Assembly (NCBI GenBank): GCA_029251375.1
Contig: JAQXDL010000049.1
Span: 186,001 to 250,000, forward strand
DNA: 64,000 bases
From: Pseudomonadales bacterium
GTDB lineage: Bacteria > Pseudomonadota > Gammaproteobacteria > Pseudomonadales > Azotimanducaceae
Direction of reading: 5' to 3'
A program made the position numbers and the translations under genes. Shown piece after piece: positions 55,573 through 64,000 of this stretch; within the stretch, counting starts at the first letter, position 1; the number at the start of each line of letters is the position of its first letter. The notes under the pieces are model-generated. The model ran no database searches and was not told the DNA's origin. It was given only the letters and a program-made list of their open reading frames with translations.

Positions 55573-58500
55573 ATGATAGATAAGGAATTGAAACGGCTTG
55601 CGACTGTGAGTGTGGCGCTAAGCCTATTGCTTATTAGCTTCGGCACGCTAGCATCCAGTGCGAACGGTCCTTATGTAGAACGTCAATATGATCCTACCCC
55701 ACCTGCCCCTAGGACACAGTCAGTCGCTTCGGCTGATGAGAAAAGCGCAGGTTGTTTGTCTTGTCATACGGATACAGATAGCAAAAGTATGCACGAAAGC
55801 CCAGGGGTCATCCTTGGGTGTACAGATTGTCACGGTGGAAACGCTGATGTGTTCTTCCATGAAGGAGAAGATGAGTTACACAGCTTAGAGGAAGCACATG
55901 TGCTGCCTAGCTATCCATCTGATTGGAACTTTCCGCACAGTGCAAACCCAAGTGGCAGCTACACACTGCTAAATAGGGAAGCTAAAGAGTTTGTTCGGTT
56001 TGTAAACCCATCTGATCTGCGCGTTGCTGAGGACTCTTGTGGCGCTTGTCACTTATCGACTGTGCAAGCGGCTAAACGAAGCATTATGGCTTCAGGCGCC
56101 CTGCTCTATGGTGCGGCGAGTTACGCAAATGGCATCCTGCCATATAAGAAATATATCTTGGGTGAAGCTTATGATGAAGATGGTGGTGCCAACGCTATTC
56201 AGGGACCGCCGTTAGCAAACCCGGATAAAGCATGGGAGGAACACGGCGTATTGCCAATTTTGTATCCTCTGCCGAAGTGGGAAAATGTGCCGCCCGGTGA
56301 TGTTTTTAGGGTGTTCGAGCGCGGTGGCCGCAATTTAACGAACCTATTCCCCGAAACAGGTTTACCAAACTCGTTGGGGTTATTGCAGCGATTAGAAGAG
56401 CCTGGTCGTCCCGACTTTAGACAATCAAATCGTGGTCCAGGCACTGGCGGGCGAATTTCTGTGCCTGTTTTGAATCTGCACAAAACACGCTTGAACGATC
56501 CTCTCATGTGGTTTTTGGGCACCAATGATAATCCAGGCGACTATCGAACCAGTGGCTGTGGCGCATGTCATGTGGTGTATGCAAATGACCGTGACCCTCG
56601 TCATTCAGGGCCTTACGCAGAAGTTGGGCATACCGGTCTGACTAAAACTGTCGATCCGACCATTTCAAAGAAAGAAGAGGGACACCCAATAAAGCACTCA
56701 TTCACGAGAGCAATACCGACAGCGCAATGTATGTCCTGCCATATGCATCAACCGAATATGTTCGTTAATACATTTCTTGGCTACACGATGTGGGATTACG
56801 AATCGGATGCACCTTCAATGTTTCCAAAGGAACAGAAATATCCTACCGACCATGAAATTTATGAAGCTAGCCTTACCAATCCAGAGGCAGCTGCTGCGCG
56901 AGGGCTCTGGTCTGATCAAGAGTTTTTAAGGAACGTCTCTGACCTGAATCCGACCTTGGAGAATACCCAGTTTGCAGATTATCACGGTCATGGCTGGAAT
57001 TTTCGAGCGGTGTTTAAAAAGGATCGTAAAGGAAATCTTTTAGACAAAGACGATGTGATTGTTGAGCCAGATGATCCCGAAAAATTTGACAAGGCAGTGC
57101 ATATGTCTTCTATCCATTTGGATGTCGGTATGCATTGTGTCGATTGCCATTTCTCGCAAGATAGCCACGGTAATGGTCATATATACGGTGAAGTTGCCAA
57201 CGCGGTCGAAATCGATTGCGTCGATTGTCATGGCACTGCAAACGAGTATCCGACGTTGAGAACATCGGGGCCCGCAGCACCACCAGGTGGTACGGACTTA
57301 AGTTTGATCCGAAATCCTGATGGCAAACCTCGATTCTCGTGGCGCGAAGGTAAATTGTTTCAGCGCAGCTTGCTTTGGCCGGACCGTGAATGGGAAATGT
57401 CGATGGTTAAAGACGCGGTTAATCCAGAACATGAAACCTATAACCCAAAAGCCGCTAGAGCGAAAACCATGAAGCGTGATTCCTCTGTCCAGACCTGGGG
57501 GCCAGAAGTCGCTGCTGAAGAGCGGGCACATGGCTACGACTCGATGGAATGTTATACATGTCACCAGTCGTGGACAACCAGCTGTGGTGGTTGTCATTTA
57601 CCTATTGAAGCTAATTGGAAAACTGAACGAAACCACTACGAAGGCGGCGAAACAAGAAACTATGCCAGCTATAACCCTCAAGTCGTTCGCGACCAGATCT
57701 TTATGTTGGGACGTAGAGGGAAAATTAACGGCGGGCGAATAGCGCCGTTGAGATCAACTTCTGCGCTGGTATTGTCTTCGACCAATGCCAATCGTGAGAA
57801 AATTTACGTCCAGCAACCACCAATATCCTCGGCTGGTTATAGCTCGCAGGCAATTAATCCGCACTTTGCCCATACAGTGAGGAAAACCGAAACGAGAGTT
57901 TGTTCAGATTGTCACCTCGACGAATCTAGCAATAACAACGCCATTATGGCGCAGACTCTAGGGTTCGGAACTGATTTTATCGACTTCGTTGGCTACCATG
58001 CTTATCTCGGTGCAGAAGGCTCCGTTGAGGCTGTCCAAGTTACCGAATGGGATGAGCCTCAGGCGGTTATTGGCAGTTATCTGCAGAAGTATGTCTATCC
58101 CGATTACTATGCCGCCCACAAAGAACGAGATGAAGAGCTGACGACAGGTTACAGTCATGGCTCAGGCACGGTAGGCTGCATCCAACTTCGTGGGGAGTAT
58201 CTGTTTGCAGCGGCAGGTGAGAAAGGCTTGATTGTCTATGATGTTGCATCGATCGCTAATAAGGGTGTGAGTCAGCGTATTATTACTGCGCCCGCATCAA
58301 AGCTTGGGCAAGATACGAATATCAAGTCAGAGAATGCTACCTGTGTTTCGTTATCGACAACCCAACCTGTTGCACCCGATAAAAACGTAGGTGAACTGAT
58401 GCGGGACGTCAATCAGGAGCGACCAACTCACCCAATCTATAAGTACGCCATAATTACCGACTCCGTCGAAGGACTAATTTTGTCAGACATGGGTACCTTG

Positions 58501-59307
58501 ACTGACCTCGAACCAAGAAATAATTTTCTTGAACGTGCTGTTACGTGGAATGAAGATGGTGTGCTTGATGGTGCGCGACACATTGCAATGGGCGGTCACA
58601 TGGCTTATGTCGCGGTGACGGATGGAATAGCGATTGTCGATCTGGATGACCCTTTGCAACCTGTTTACATCAAGACCGTACCTATCGATGGCGCGAGAAG
58701 TGTTGTGCAACAATTCAGGTTCCTATTCGTTACACACGATGAAGGTCTAAGCGTTATTGATATCACGGATATTGAAAAAGCCTTCGTTATCGCGGACAAC
58801 ACGATCGAGATGAAAGAAGCACATAATGTCTTTGTCGCTCGGACCTATGCCTATGTCGCAGCAGGTAAGGAAGGTTTAATTATTGTTGATATTGAAGATC
58901 CGACAAGTATGAAGGTTTACGAGACGTTCACGGACAATATTGTTGATGCGCGAGACGTTGTTGTTGCGACGACGAATGCAAGTCTAATGGGCTATGTCGC
59001 AGACGGAGAAGCCGGCTTAAAAGTGATACAGCTAACTGCTCCAGATAGCCAACCTCGGTTCTATGGTTTTAGTCCTGAGCCGAAGCCAGAAACGATCGCT
59101 CATTACACGACAAAGAAACCTGTTATATCGCTTTCTCGAGGTCTCGAGCGAGATCGTGCAGTCGATGAAACCGGCGGACAGGTTGCGGTTTTCAGTAGAG
59201 TTGGGTCGGGACCTTTATTACCCGAAGATATGCGGCAATTATATTTGGATAAAGACGGCAAACCTTGGTTTGTTAATGACACGCCAAAAGAGAAACAGGC
59301 AGAGTGA
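55573..59307 (+). CDS. Large decaheme cytochrome with LVIVD-type beta-propeller
   Basis: A 1,244-residue exported protein (signal peptide ending near ASS-A). Ten CXXCH sites lie in the first about 800 residues, the last pair close together (CYTCH...CGGCH then CSDCH). The C-terminal about 400 residues contain about six repeats like YVAAGKEGLIIVDIEDP, the LVIVD propeller repeat. Such propellers are found in surface and secreted proteins. It is a candidate terminal reductase or oxidase at the outer surface. ATG 55573 is preferred over 55552 because of GAGTGG upstream. Confidence 0.85.
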   Translation: MIDKELKRLATVSVALSLLLISFGTLASSANGPYVERQYDPTPPAPRTQSVASADEKSAGCLSCHTDTDSKSMHESPGVILGCTDCHGGNADVFFHEGEDELHSLEEAHVLPSYPSDWNFPHSANPSGSYTLLNREAKEFVRFVNPSDLRVAEDSCGACHLSTVQAAKRSIMASGALLYGAASYANGILPYKKYILGEAYDEDGGANAIQGPPLANPDKAWEEHGVLPILYPLPKWENVPPGDVFRVFERGGRNLTNLFPETGLPNSLGLLQRLEEPGRPDFRQSNRGPGTGGRISVPVLNLHKTRLNDPLMWFLGTNDNPGDYRTSGCGACHVVYANDRDPRHSGPYAEVGHTGLTKTVDPTISKKEEGHPIKHSFTRAIPTAQCMSCHMHQPNMFVNTFLGYTMWDYESDAPSMFPKEQKYPTDHEIYEASLTNPEAAAARGLWSDQEFLRNVSDLNPTLENTQFADYHGHGWNFRAVFKKDRKGNLLDKDDVIVEPDDPEKFDKAVHMSSIHLDVGMHCVDCHFSQDSHGNGHIYGEVANAVEIDCVDCHGTANEYPTLRTSGPAAPPGGTDLSLIRNPDGKPRFSWREGKLFQRSLLWPDREWEMSMVKDAVNPEHETYNPKAARAKTMKRDSSVQTWGPEVAAEERAHGYDSMECYTCHQSWTTSCGGCHLPIEANWKTERNHYEGGETRNYASYNPQVVRDQIFMLGRRGKINGGRIAPLRSTSALVLSSTNANREKIYVQQPPISSAGYSSQAINPHFAHTVRKTETRVCSDCHLDESSNNNAIMAQTLGFGTDFIDFVGYHAYLGAEGSVEAVQVTEWDEPQAVIGSYLQKYVYPDYYAAHKERDEELTTGYSHGSGTVGCIQLRGEYLFAAAGEKGLIVYDVASIANKGVSQRIITAPASKLGQDTNIKSENATCVSLSTTQPVAPDKNVGELMRDVNQERPTHPIYKYAIITDSVEGLILSDMGTLTDLEPRNNFLERAVTWNEDGVLDGARHIAMGGHMAYVAVTDGIAIVDLDDPLQPVYIKTVPIDGARSVVQQFRFLFVTHDEGLSVIDITDIEKAFVIADNTIEMKEAHNVFVARTYAYVAAGKEGLIIVDIEDPTSMKVYETFTDNIVDARDVVVATTNASLMGYVADGEAGLKVIQLTAPDSQPRFYGFSPEPKPETIAHYTTKKPVISLSRGLERDRAVDETGGQVAVFSRVGSGPLLPEDMRQLYLDKDGKPWFVNDTPKEKQAE

Positions 59308-60590
59308 TGAGAAAACTATTTGTTAGGCTGATAGGTTACGGCTCGGTGTTATTCGCTTCGGCAATGGCTGTTGCAAGCACCGAGTTGCCGCAATATGCGC
59401 AGGATGAACACATTGGCGTTGCAACTTGTGCATCGGGTGTTTGTCACGGGTCGGTGCGAGGTAGAGATGCTACTTCAGTTCTGCAAAATGAATATGTTGT
59501 CTGGAGTCGAATGGATAGACATCGCATTGCCTACCAAACCTTACTGACACCTGAATCAAAAAATATTGCGACGAAGCTTGGCATTGGCAAAGCCCATGAA
59601 GCCAAAATATGCCTTGATTGTCATGCCGATAATGTTGCGATTGAAAAACGCGGTGAAAAGTTCCAAATAGAAGATGGTGTCGGTTGCGAGGCTTGTCATG
59701 GCGGTGCGCAGCGGTACATTTCATCGCATGTTGATGTTGATAGTAATCATAGTGCAAACCTCAGTGCCGGTTTGTACCCAACCGATCAACCTAAAGAACG
59801 TGCTGAGCTATGTTTATCCTGCCATTTAGGCAATGGGGAGAAGATGGCTACTCACGATATTATGGGCGCAGGGCATCCGCGCATATCGTTCGAGCTAGAC
59901 ACATTCGGTGCATTGCAACCGCCACATTATGTTGTTGACGATGATTACAAGGCTGAAAAATGGCACGGTAGTCAAATCGATTTGTGGGCTATTGGACAAG
60001 TGACCGCTGCAAAACAAACATTGGCGTTGATAGATGATCGTTTGGAGCAAGGTGGTCTATTTCCTGAGATTGCTTTATTTGATTGTCATGCTTGTCACCA
60101 TTCGATGTCAGAAAAGCGCTGGGTTGCTTCTGAACGGTCTGCCTTACCACCAGGTGCAGTTCGTCTAAATGACGCTAACTTTGTCATATTGTTAGCAATA
60201 GCAGAAGTCATGGCTGATGGTTCTGACGTAGCATTAACGAGTGAACTAAAGACGCTCCATCTCGCTGTAAACAACAATGGTAATTATTCCGCTAGCATTG
60301 CTGCGCTGACGGCGACACTGGAAAAAGTGCACAACAAGTTAGCTTCAATGGATTTTTCCAATAGCGCTGAAGAGCTCATCGAAGCCATGATCCGAGGTAC
60401 CATTGCAGGTAACCTCACGGACTATGTTGTTGCAGAGCAGGCCATTATGGCAATTGATATGTTGCTTGAGTACCGAGGTGTTAGGGAAGATTACTCTCAA
60501 TGGCTCGATCAGGTTTATAGCACATTGCAGGATGAAGATAATTTTTCACCCGAGGCTTACATCGATTCGATGCGTCGGTTCGGAGCCTGA
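59307..60590 (+). CDS. Multiheme cytochrome c, cytochrome c554-like
   Basis: A 427-residue exported protein (signal ends near AVAS). It has four CXXCH sites (CLDCH, CEACH, CLSCH, CHACH) plus CASGVCH, a CX4CH variant that could hold a fifth heme. The layout VATCASGVCHGS..., WSRMDRHRIAY resembles the cytochrome c554/c-prime fold. It starts at ATG 59307, overlapping the previous stop (TGATG); an in-frame GTG is at 59304. Last gene of the cytochrome cluster. Confidence 0.8.
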   Translation: MRKLFVRLIGYGSVLFASAMAVASTELPQYAQDEHIGVATCASGVCHGSVRGRDATSVLQNEYVVWSRMDRHRIAYQTLLTPESKNIATKLGIGKAHEAKICLDCHADNVAIEKRGEKFQIEDGVGCEACHGGAQRYISSHVDVDSNHSANLSAGLYPTDQPKERAELCLSCHLGNGEKMATHDIMGAGHPRISFELDTFGALQPPHYVVDDDYKAEKWHGSQIDLWAIGQVTAAKQTLALIDDRLEQGGLFPEIALFDCHACHHSMSEKRWVASERSALPPGAVRLNDANFVILLAIAEVMADGSDVALTSELKTLHLAVNNNGNYSASIAALTATLEKVHNKLASMDFSNSAEELIEAMIRGTIAGNLTDYVVAEQAIMAIDMLLEYRGVREDYSQWLDQVYSTLQDEDNFSPEAYIDSMRRFGA

Positions 60591-60649
60591 GTTTTGTCCA
60601 GTCCAGAGTAGTCTCTCTAGTTGCCCTTATTGGCATCCTGCTACTTTAT

Positions 60650-62611
60650 TTGAGTTCTATGCCTTTGAGTATAACGCTGGAAGATGCTGGGTTATTTCAA
60701 ATGGTGTGTCATCTAGGTGGGCTTAGCCATCCGCCTGGATACCCCTTGTTCACGACTTTCTGCCAGTCGTTTGTCTTATTACCCTTGCAAAAGCTGATCG
60801 CTGGCAACCTTGTTTCTGTTCTGTTTGCTCTTTGTGCGTTGCTTGTTCTCTACCAGGTTGTACTGTCTTTAACACAGGATACCAGTGCTGCTCTGTTAGC
60901 GATGATCCTGTACGGCCTAAGCGTCACATTTTGGTCTCAAGCCATCATTATAGAAGTATACAGTTTGGCTGTGCTTCTATTCCTCGTCAGTTTTTTGTGC
61001 TTAGTTAGCTACACAAAAACGCATCGACTCAGATACTTTTATCTGTGGATTTTTTTTAGTGGATTGTCTCTGTCAAATCATTGGCCACTGTTCATACTGT
61101 CGTCGATTGGATGTCTATTCTTACTGTACGAATCTCGCCGCGCATGGATAGCGCAAATTCGCCGACCGTTAACGTGGGCGATCAGCCTTGCGATGTTAAC
61201 CGCGGGGCTATCGCCCTATGCCGTTTTGATTCTAACGAAGCAACCGGAGATATCCCTCGTCGGGTCGATTGATTCAGGTGAGGCGTTCTTAGATTATGTT
61301 TTTAGACGTTACTATTCGGACACACAATTAGGCAGCACGGCGTCAGACAAACTTGGCTTCTTAGGTTGGATGTCGAGCTATTCTTTTCAGCAACTGACCT
61401 GGGTTGGTTTGCCTTTTGTGCTGTGGGGCTTACTTCGATCTTTTTCGACACTGGGCAGAAACTATGCGCTATCGCTGGTTGGGGTTTTTGTCGGCTCGAG
61501 TTTCTTGTTGGTATTGTTGATCGACTTCAAATTTGAGTCGCGTTTGCTCGCTAGCTTTAAGCCCTATCCAATTATTGCATACATGGCGATAGCGATCTGG
61601 TTTGCACTGGGATGGCGTGATTTCGTTTCACGGTTTGATATCGCTAAAATTTACAAAGTTTTGTTGTTGCTGGCCATTATATTGATGATCAGCGTGACTA
61701 ATTTTCAAAAAGTAGACCGATCGACAATGAACATTGCTGATCAGTATGGGCGAGTTGTACTGAACTCAATGCCTAAAGACGCGATTTTGTTTCTTCATGG
61801 TGACGTTCAGGTAGGTCCGATTGGCTATTTGAATCGGGTCGAACAATTGAGGCCTGACGTCACGCTTTATAATTGGAATGGATTAGTTTTCAGTAACAGG
61901 TTGGTTTCTGCGCAGACACCGATGAAATCTAGAGATGAAATTATCACTGAATTTCTGTTGACGACTGATCGTCCGGTATTTTCGATTGATGGTCGGCTTA
62001 ATGTGACGACTAATTACGGACTCTATTATGGTTATTCAAGTCTGAGTAACCCGCAAGCACGTTATGTATTCATTCCTGAAGTTGAGTTGTTTATCGATGG
62101 CTTGCTGGCGAGTCTATTGAACAACGAAATTCGTGATACCCACGAGATTGTGTTTACTCAGCAACTGATTCGTATTTATGCTCAACTGTATGCAGACTTC
62201 AGCATTAACTATGGTAGTGGTCGGCTCAGTCAAAGCCAGCAAGCTCGTTTTGCGGCGATGCAGGAGACATTTCAAGGTAAGCTTGGTACGTTGGATGCCG
62301 TATTTCTAAGAGAGCCTATCGAGCGGTTTGACACTGTTGCCATACTTTCACTTATTCATGCAGCGGTGGCGCAGATAGAGCCTCAATTTTCAAAAAGAAG
62401 TATTGCGAGCCTATATCAATATCATGCGGATACGTTAAAACTTATGTCTAACCCGACCAACAGAGAAGAGATGACGGCGCTGTATCTTAATTCGATAGAG
62501 GTGATGCCAACTCGAACAAACCCTAGTACATGTAAATACTTCGCAGTATCGAGTGAGTCGGAACGGTTAGCCGCGGGATATCCTTCAAGTTTCTTTAGAG
62601 AATGTCACTAG
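60650..62611 (+). CDS. DUF2723-type membrane glycosyltransferase
   Basis: A multi-TM protein (about 10 TM helices in the first 360 residues) with the DUF2723 motif EDAGLF..LGGLSHPPGYPLF, where the acidic residue is near the expected active site, and a soluble C-terminal part. Such proteins are related to protein mannosyltransferases using lipid-linked sugar. TTG 60650 is the first conventional start, but the open frame upstream encodes a hydrophobic helix (VVSLVALIGILLLYL), so translation may begin at CTG 60587 overlapping the stop of the cytochrome gene. Confidence 0.8.
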   Translation: MSSMPLSITLEDAGLFQMVCHLGGLSHPPGYPLFTTFCQSFVLLPLQKLIAGNLVSVLFALCALLVLYQVVLSLTQDTSAALLAMILYGLSVTFWSQAIIIEVYSLAVLLFLVSFLCLVSYTKTHRLRYFYLWIFFSGLSLSNHWPLFILSSIGCLFLLYESRRAWIAQIRRPLTWAISLAMLTAGLSPYAVLILTKQPEISLVGSIDSGEAFLDYVFRRYYSDTQLGSTASDKLGFLGWMSSYSFQQLTWVGLPFVLWGLLRSFSTLGRNYALSLVGVFVGSSFLLVLLIDFKFESRLLASFKPYPIIAYMAIAIWFALGWRDFVSRFDIAKIYKVLLLLAIILMISVTNFQKVDRSTMNIADQYGRVVLNSMPKDAILFLHGDVQVGPIGYLNRVEQLRPDVTLYNWNGLVFSNRLVSAQTPMKSRDEIITEFLLTTDRPVFSIDGRLNVTTNYGLYYGYSSLSNPQARYVFIPEVELFIDGLLASLLNNEIRDTHEIVFTQQLIRIYAQLYADFSINYGSGRLSQSQQARFAAMQETFQGKLGTLDAVFLREPIERFDTVAILSLIHAAVAQIEPQFSKRSIASLYQYHADTLKLMSNPTNREEMTALYLNSIEVMPTRTNPSTCKYFAVSSESERLAAGYPSSFFRECH

Positions 62612-63696
62612 TGCTCAGCATTGTAGTCCCGACATATATGGAAGCGGATAATCTCCCGGCATTAGCACAGCGAATCGATCATGTGCTGAGTGCTAGCGGG
62701 CATCACTACGAGATTCTCATTGCTGACGATCATTCGAGCGACGAGACCGGCAGTGTCTGTGAGGAACTCAGTCATCGTTACCCGCTGCGATTAGTGTTAC
62801 CAGGAGACAGGGCGCGGGATCTGTCGTTGTCAGTCCTCGACGGTATTGCGGCTGCGACGAGTGACGAAATTCTTGTGATGGATGCGGATCTTTCGCATCC
62901 ACCTGAAATGATCCCAACTATGCTTGAATGTTTACGGGAACAGGGCGAGGCTTTCATTATAGGAAGCCGCTATGTTGGAGGCGGCAGCTTTGATCGAGAT
63001 TGGAGTTTGTGGCGTTTTCTAAATTCACATATCGCAACGTTGATAGCCCGCCCACTAATTAGCTGCTCAGACCCCATGTCCGGTTTCTTCATGTTTAATA
63101 AAACGATGGTAGAAACCCAGAGTTTGAACCCCATAGGATACAAAATTGGCTTAGAGATCGCCGTCAGGAGCGGATTCAAATCGATTGTTGAGTTGCCTAT
63201 CGATTTCAAAGACCGAGAGATTGGTGAGAGCAAGATGGATCTTGGACAGCAGTTTAAGTATTTGCGACATCTTCGAAGACTCTATTTACATAAGTTTGGT
63301 AGCGTCGCCGAGTTTTTCCATTTCGGTGCCGTCGGTGCCAGTGGCTTCCTTATTGATGTGTTTTTTTATTATCTTTTACAATCATTCGGTGTCTCTCATC
63401 TGGTCTCCAGAGCTATTTCGTTTTGGCCTGCTGTCAGTTGGAATTGGGCGCTGAATCGGCTTACGACATTTGGCGAACGTGCAAAACGACCCAAAGCGAG
63501 ACAGTGGTTCGAATTTGTCGCATCTAGCTTGGTTGGCTTTGCGATAAACTACGGGGCATATGTGTTGTTAACGACTCAGTTCGTCTTTTTTGATGAATAC
63601 CGCCTTCTAGCCCTGCTGGCAGGCGTTGCGTTTGCGAGCCTATTCAATTTCACGGCTTCAACGCTGTTTGTATATAGTGACAAACGAAACACTTAG
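62602..63696 (+). CDS. GT2 polyprenyl-phosphate glycosyltransferase with GtrA domain
   Basis: A 364-residue protein. The N-terminal GT2 domain (1 to about 225) resembles dolichol-phosphate mannose synthase: IVVPTYMEADNL, IADDHSSDET and MDADLSHPPE. The C-terminal GtrA-like domain (about 235-360) has four TM helices. It would make polyprenyl-phosphate sugar and flip or use it, a donor for the DUF2723 enzyme before it, whose last ten bases overlap. Confidence 0.9.
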   Translation: MSLVLSIVVPTYMEADNLPALAQRIDHVLSASGHHYEILIADDHSSDETGSVCEELSHRYPLRLVLPGDRARDLSLSVLDGIAAATSDEILVMDADLSHPPEMIPTMLECLREQGEAFIIGSRYVGGGSFDRDWSLWRFLNSHIATLIARPLISCSDPMSGFFMFNKTMVETQSLNPIGYKIGLEIAVRSGFKSIVELPIDFKDREIGESKMDLGQQFKYLRHLRRLYLHKFGSVAEFFHFGAVGASGFLIDVFFYYLLQSFGVSHLVSRAISFWPAVSWNWALNRLTTFGERAKRPKARQWFEFVASSLVGFAINYGAYVLLTTQFVFFDEYRLLALLAGVAFASLFNFTASTLFVYSDKRNT

Positions 63697-63705
63697 GAAA
63701 TCATT

Positions 63706-64000
63706 ATGTGGTTAAAAAACCTGAATATTTGGGATGGCGAGTCTGATGAGTTGATTGCAGCTAATGCAATCAAGATTGACCACAATGAAATTGCCGCGAT
63801 AACTGATTCGTCCGTGCAGGTAGAAGAGGATGAACAGGTTCACGATTTACAAGGTCTTTACTGCATTCCGGGCTTAATCGATGCGCATGTGCATATGTGT
63901 CTAAACCCGGTTTTGAAAGACCCTCTTGAGCAAGACAAACCGAATGATGCGGTGATCATCTCTGAAATGACAGAGCGAGCCGAGCAGATGTTAGCCGCGG
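63706..64000 (+). CDS. Amidohydrolase-family protein, 3' end outside window
   Basis: 98 codons are visible. The N-terminal composite domain leads into the metal-binding motif IPGLIDAHVHM, typical of amidohydrolases (imidazolonepropionase or prolidase-like). It starts nine bases after the GT2 gene (TAGGAAATCATT spacer). Substrate unknown. Confidence 0.85.
   Translation, partial: MWLKNLNIWDGESDELIAANAIKIDHNEIAAITDSSVQVEEDEQVHDLQGLYCIPGLIDAHVHMCLNPVLKDPLEQDKPNDAVIISEMTERAEQMLAA

Noticed and set aside
1-64000. CRISPR array, IS element, prophage or integron
   Set aside because: No direct-repeat/spacer array, transposase, integrase or phage structural gene was seen on either strand.

Overview
The window looks like a chromosomal segment of a gammaproteobacterium. 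No plasmid, phage, IS or CRISPR signature was seen. Much of it matches gene neighbourhoods known from Pseudomonas and its relatives: aroQ-accB-accC-prmA-(DUF3426)-dusB-fis-purH-purD; cca/apaH-rsmA-pdxA-surA-lptD facing amgK-murU; rpe-trpE-trpG-trpD-trpC-crp-yhfA-speD-coq7; and folB-tsaD facing rpsU-yqeY-dnaG-rpoD. Coq7 (aerobic ubiquinone synthesis) and a Crp/Vfr-type regulator fit an aerobic or facultative life style. The genus cannot be told from the sequence alone.

Layout. 1-11 kb: the end of a DsbD-like lipoprotein, then dehydroquinase, acetyl-CoA carboxylase subunits, PrmA, DusB-Fis, purine synthesis and a serine hydrolase, all on +. 11-18.6 kb: the LPS-transport, porin-folding and ribosome-maturation operon lptD-surA-pdxA-rsmA-apaH-cca on -. 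18.7-25.6 kb: cell-wall recycling (amgK-murU), rpe, a putative trp leader peptide and trpEGDC. 25.6-32 kb: crp, small enzymes, speD, coq7, HIT, a cNMP-binding/rhodanese protein, a class III cyclase with an FHA domain, and decayed coding remnants. 32-38.5 kb: folB-tsaD and the rpsU-yqeY-dnaG-rpoD operon with its terminator. 38.6-46 kb: a phosphatase, sulfate activation (a long CysD and CysNC), a CAU-anticodon tRNA (probably Ile2), and the panB-panC-coaX operon.

46-60.6 kb is the unusual region. Seven closely packed + strand genes seem to encode a complete electron route across both membranes: a flavoprotein fused to two cyclic-nucleotide-binding domains and a four-cluster ferredoxin domain; a b-type membrane protein; an FHA-TM-decaheme cytochrome; a lipoprotein with two HbpS/GlcG-like domains; an outer-membrane beta-barrel; a 1,244-residue decaheme protein with a C-terminal LVIVD-type propeller; and a multiheme protein resembling cytochrome c554. 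Two CRP-type operators and an FNR-like palindrome lie upstream. The window also encodes a CRP with the canonical DNA-contact residues, a nucleotide cyclase and further cNMP and FHA domains, so control of this electron conduit by a cyclic nucleotide is a plausible, testable idea. It is inference: neither electron transfer nor regulation can be proved from sequence. After the cluster come a DUF2723-type membrane glycosyltransferase, a GT2-GtrA polyprenyl-phosphate glycosyltransferase, and the start of an amidohydrolase cut by the window end.
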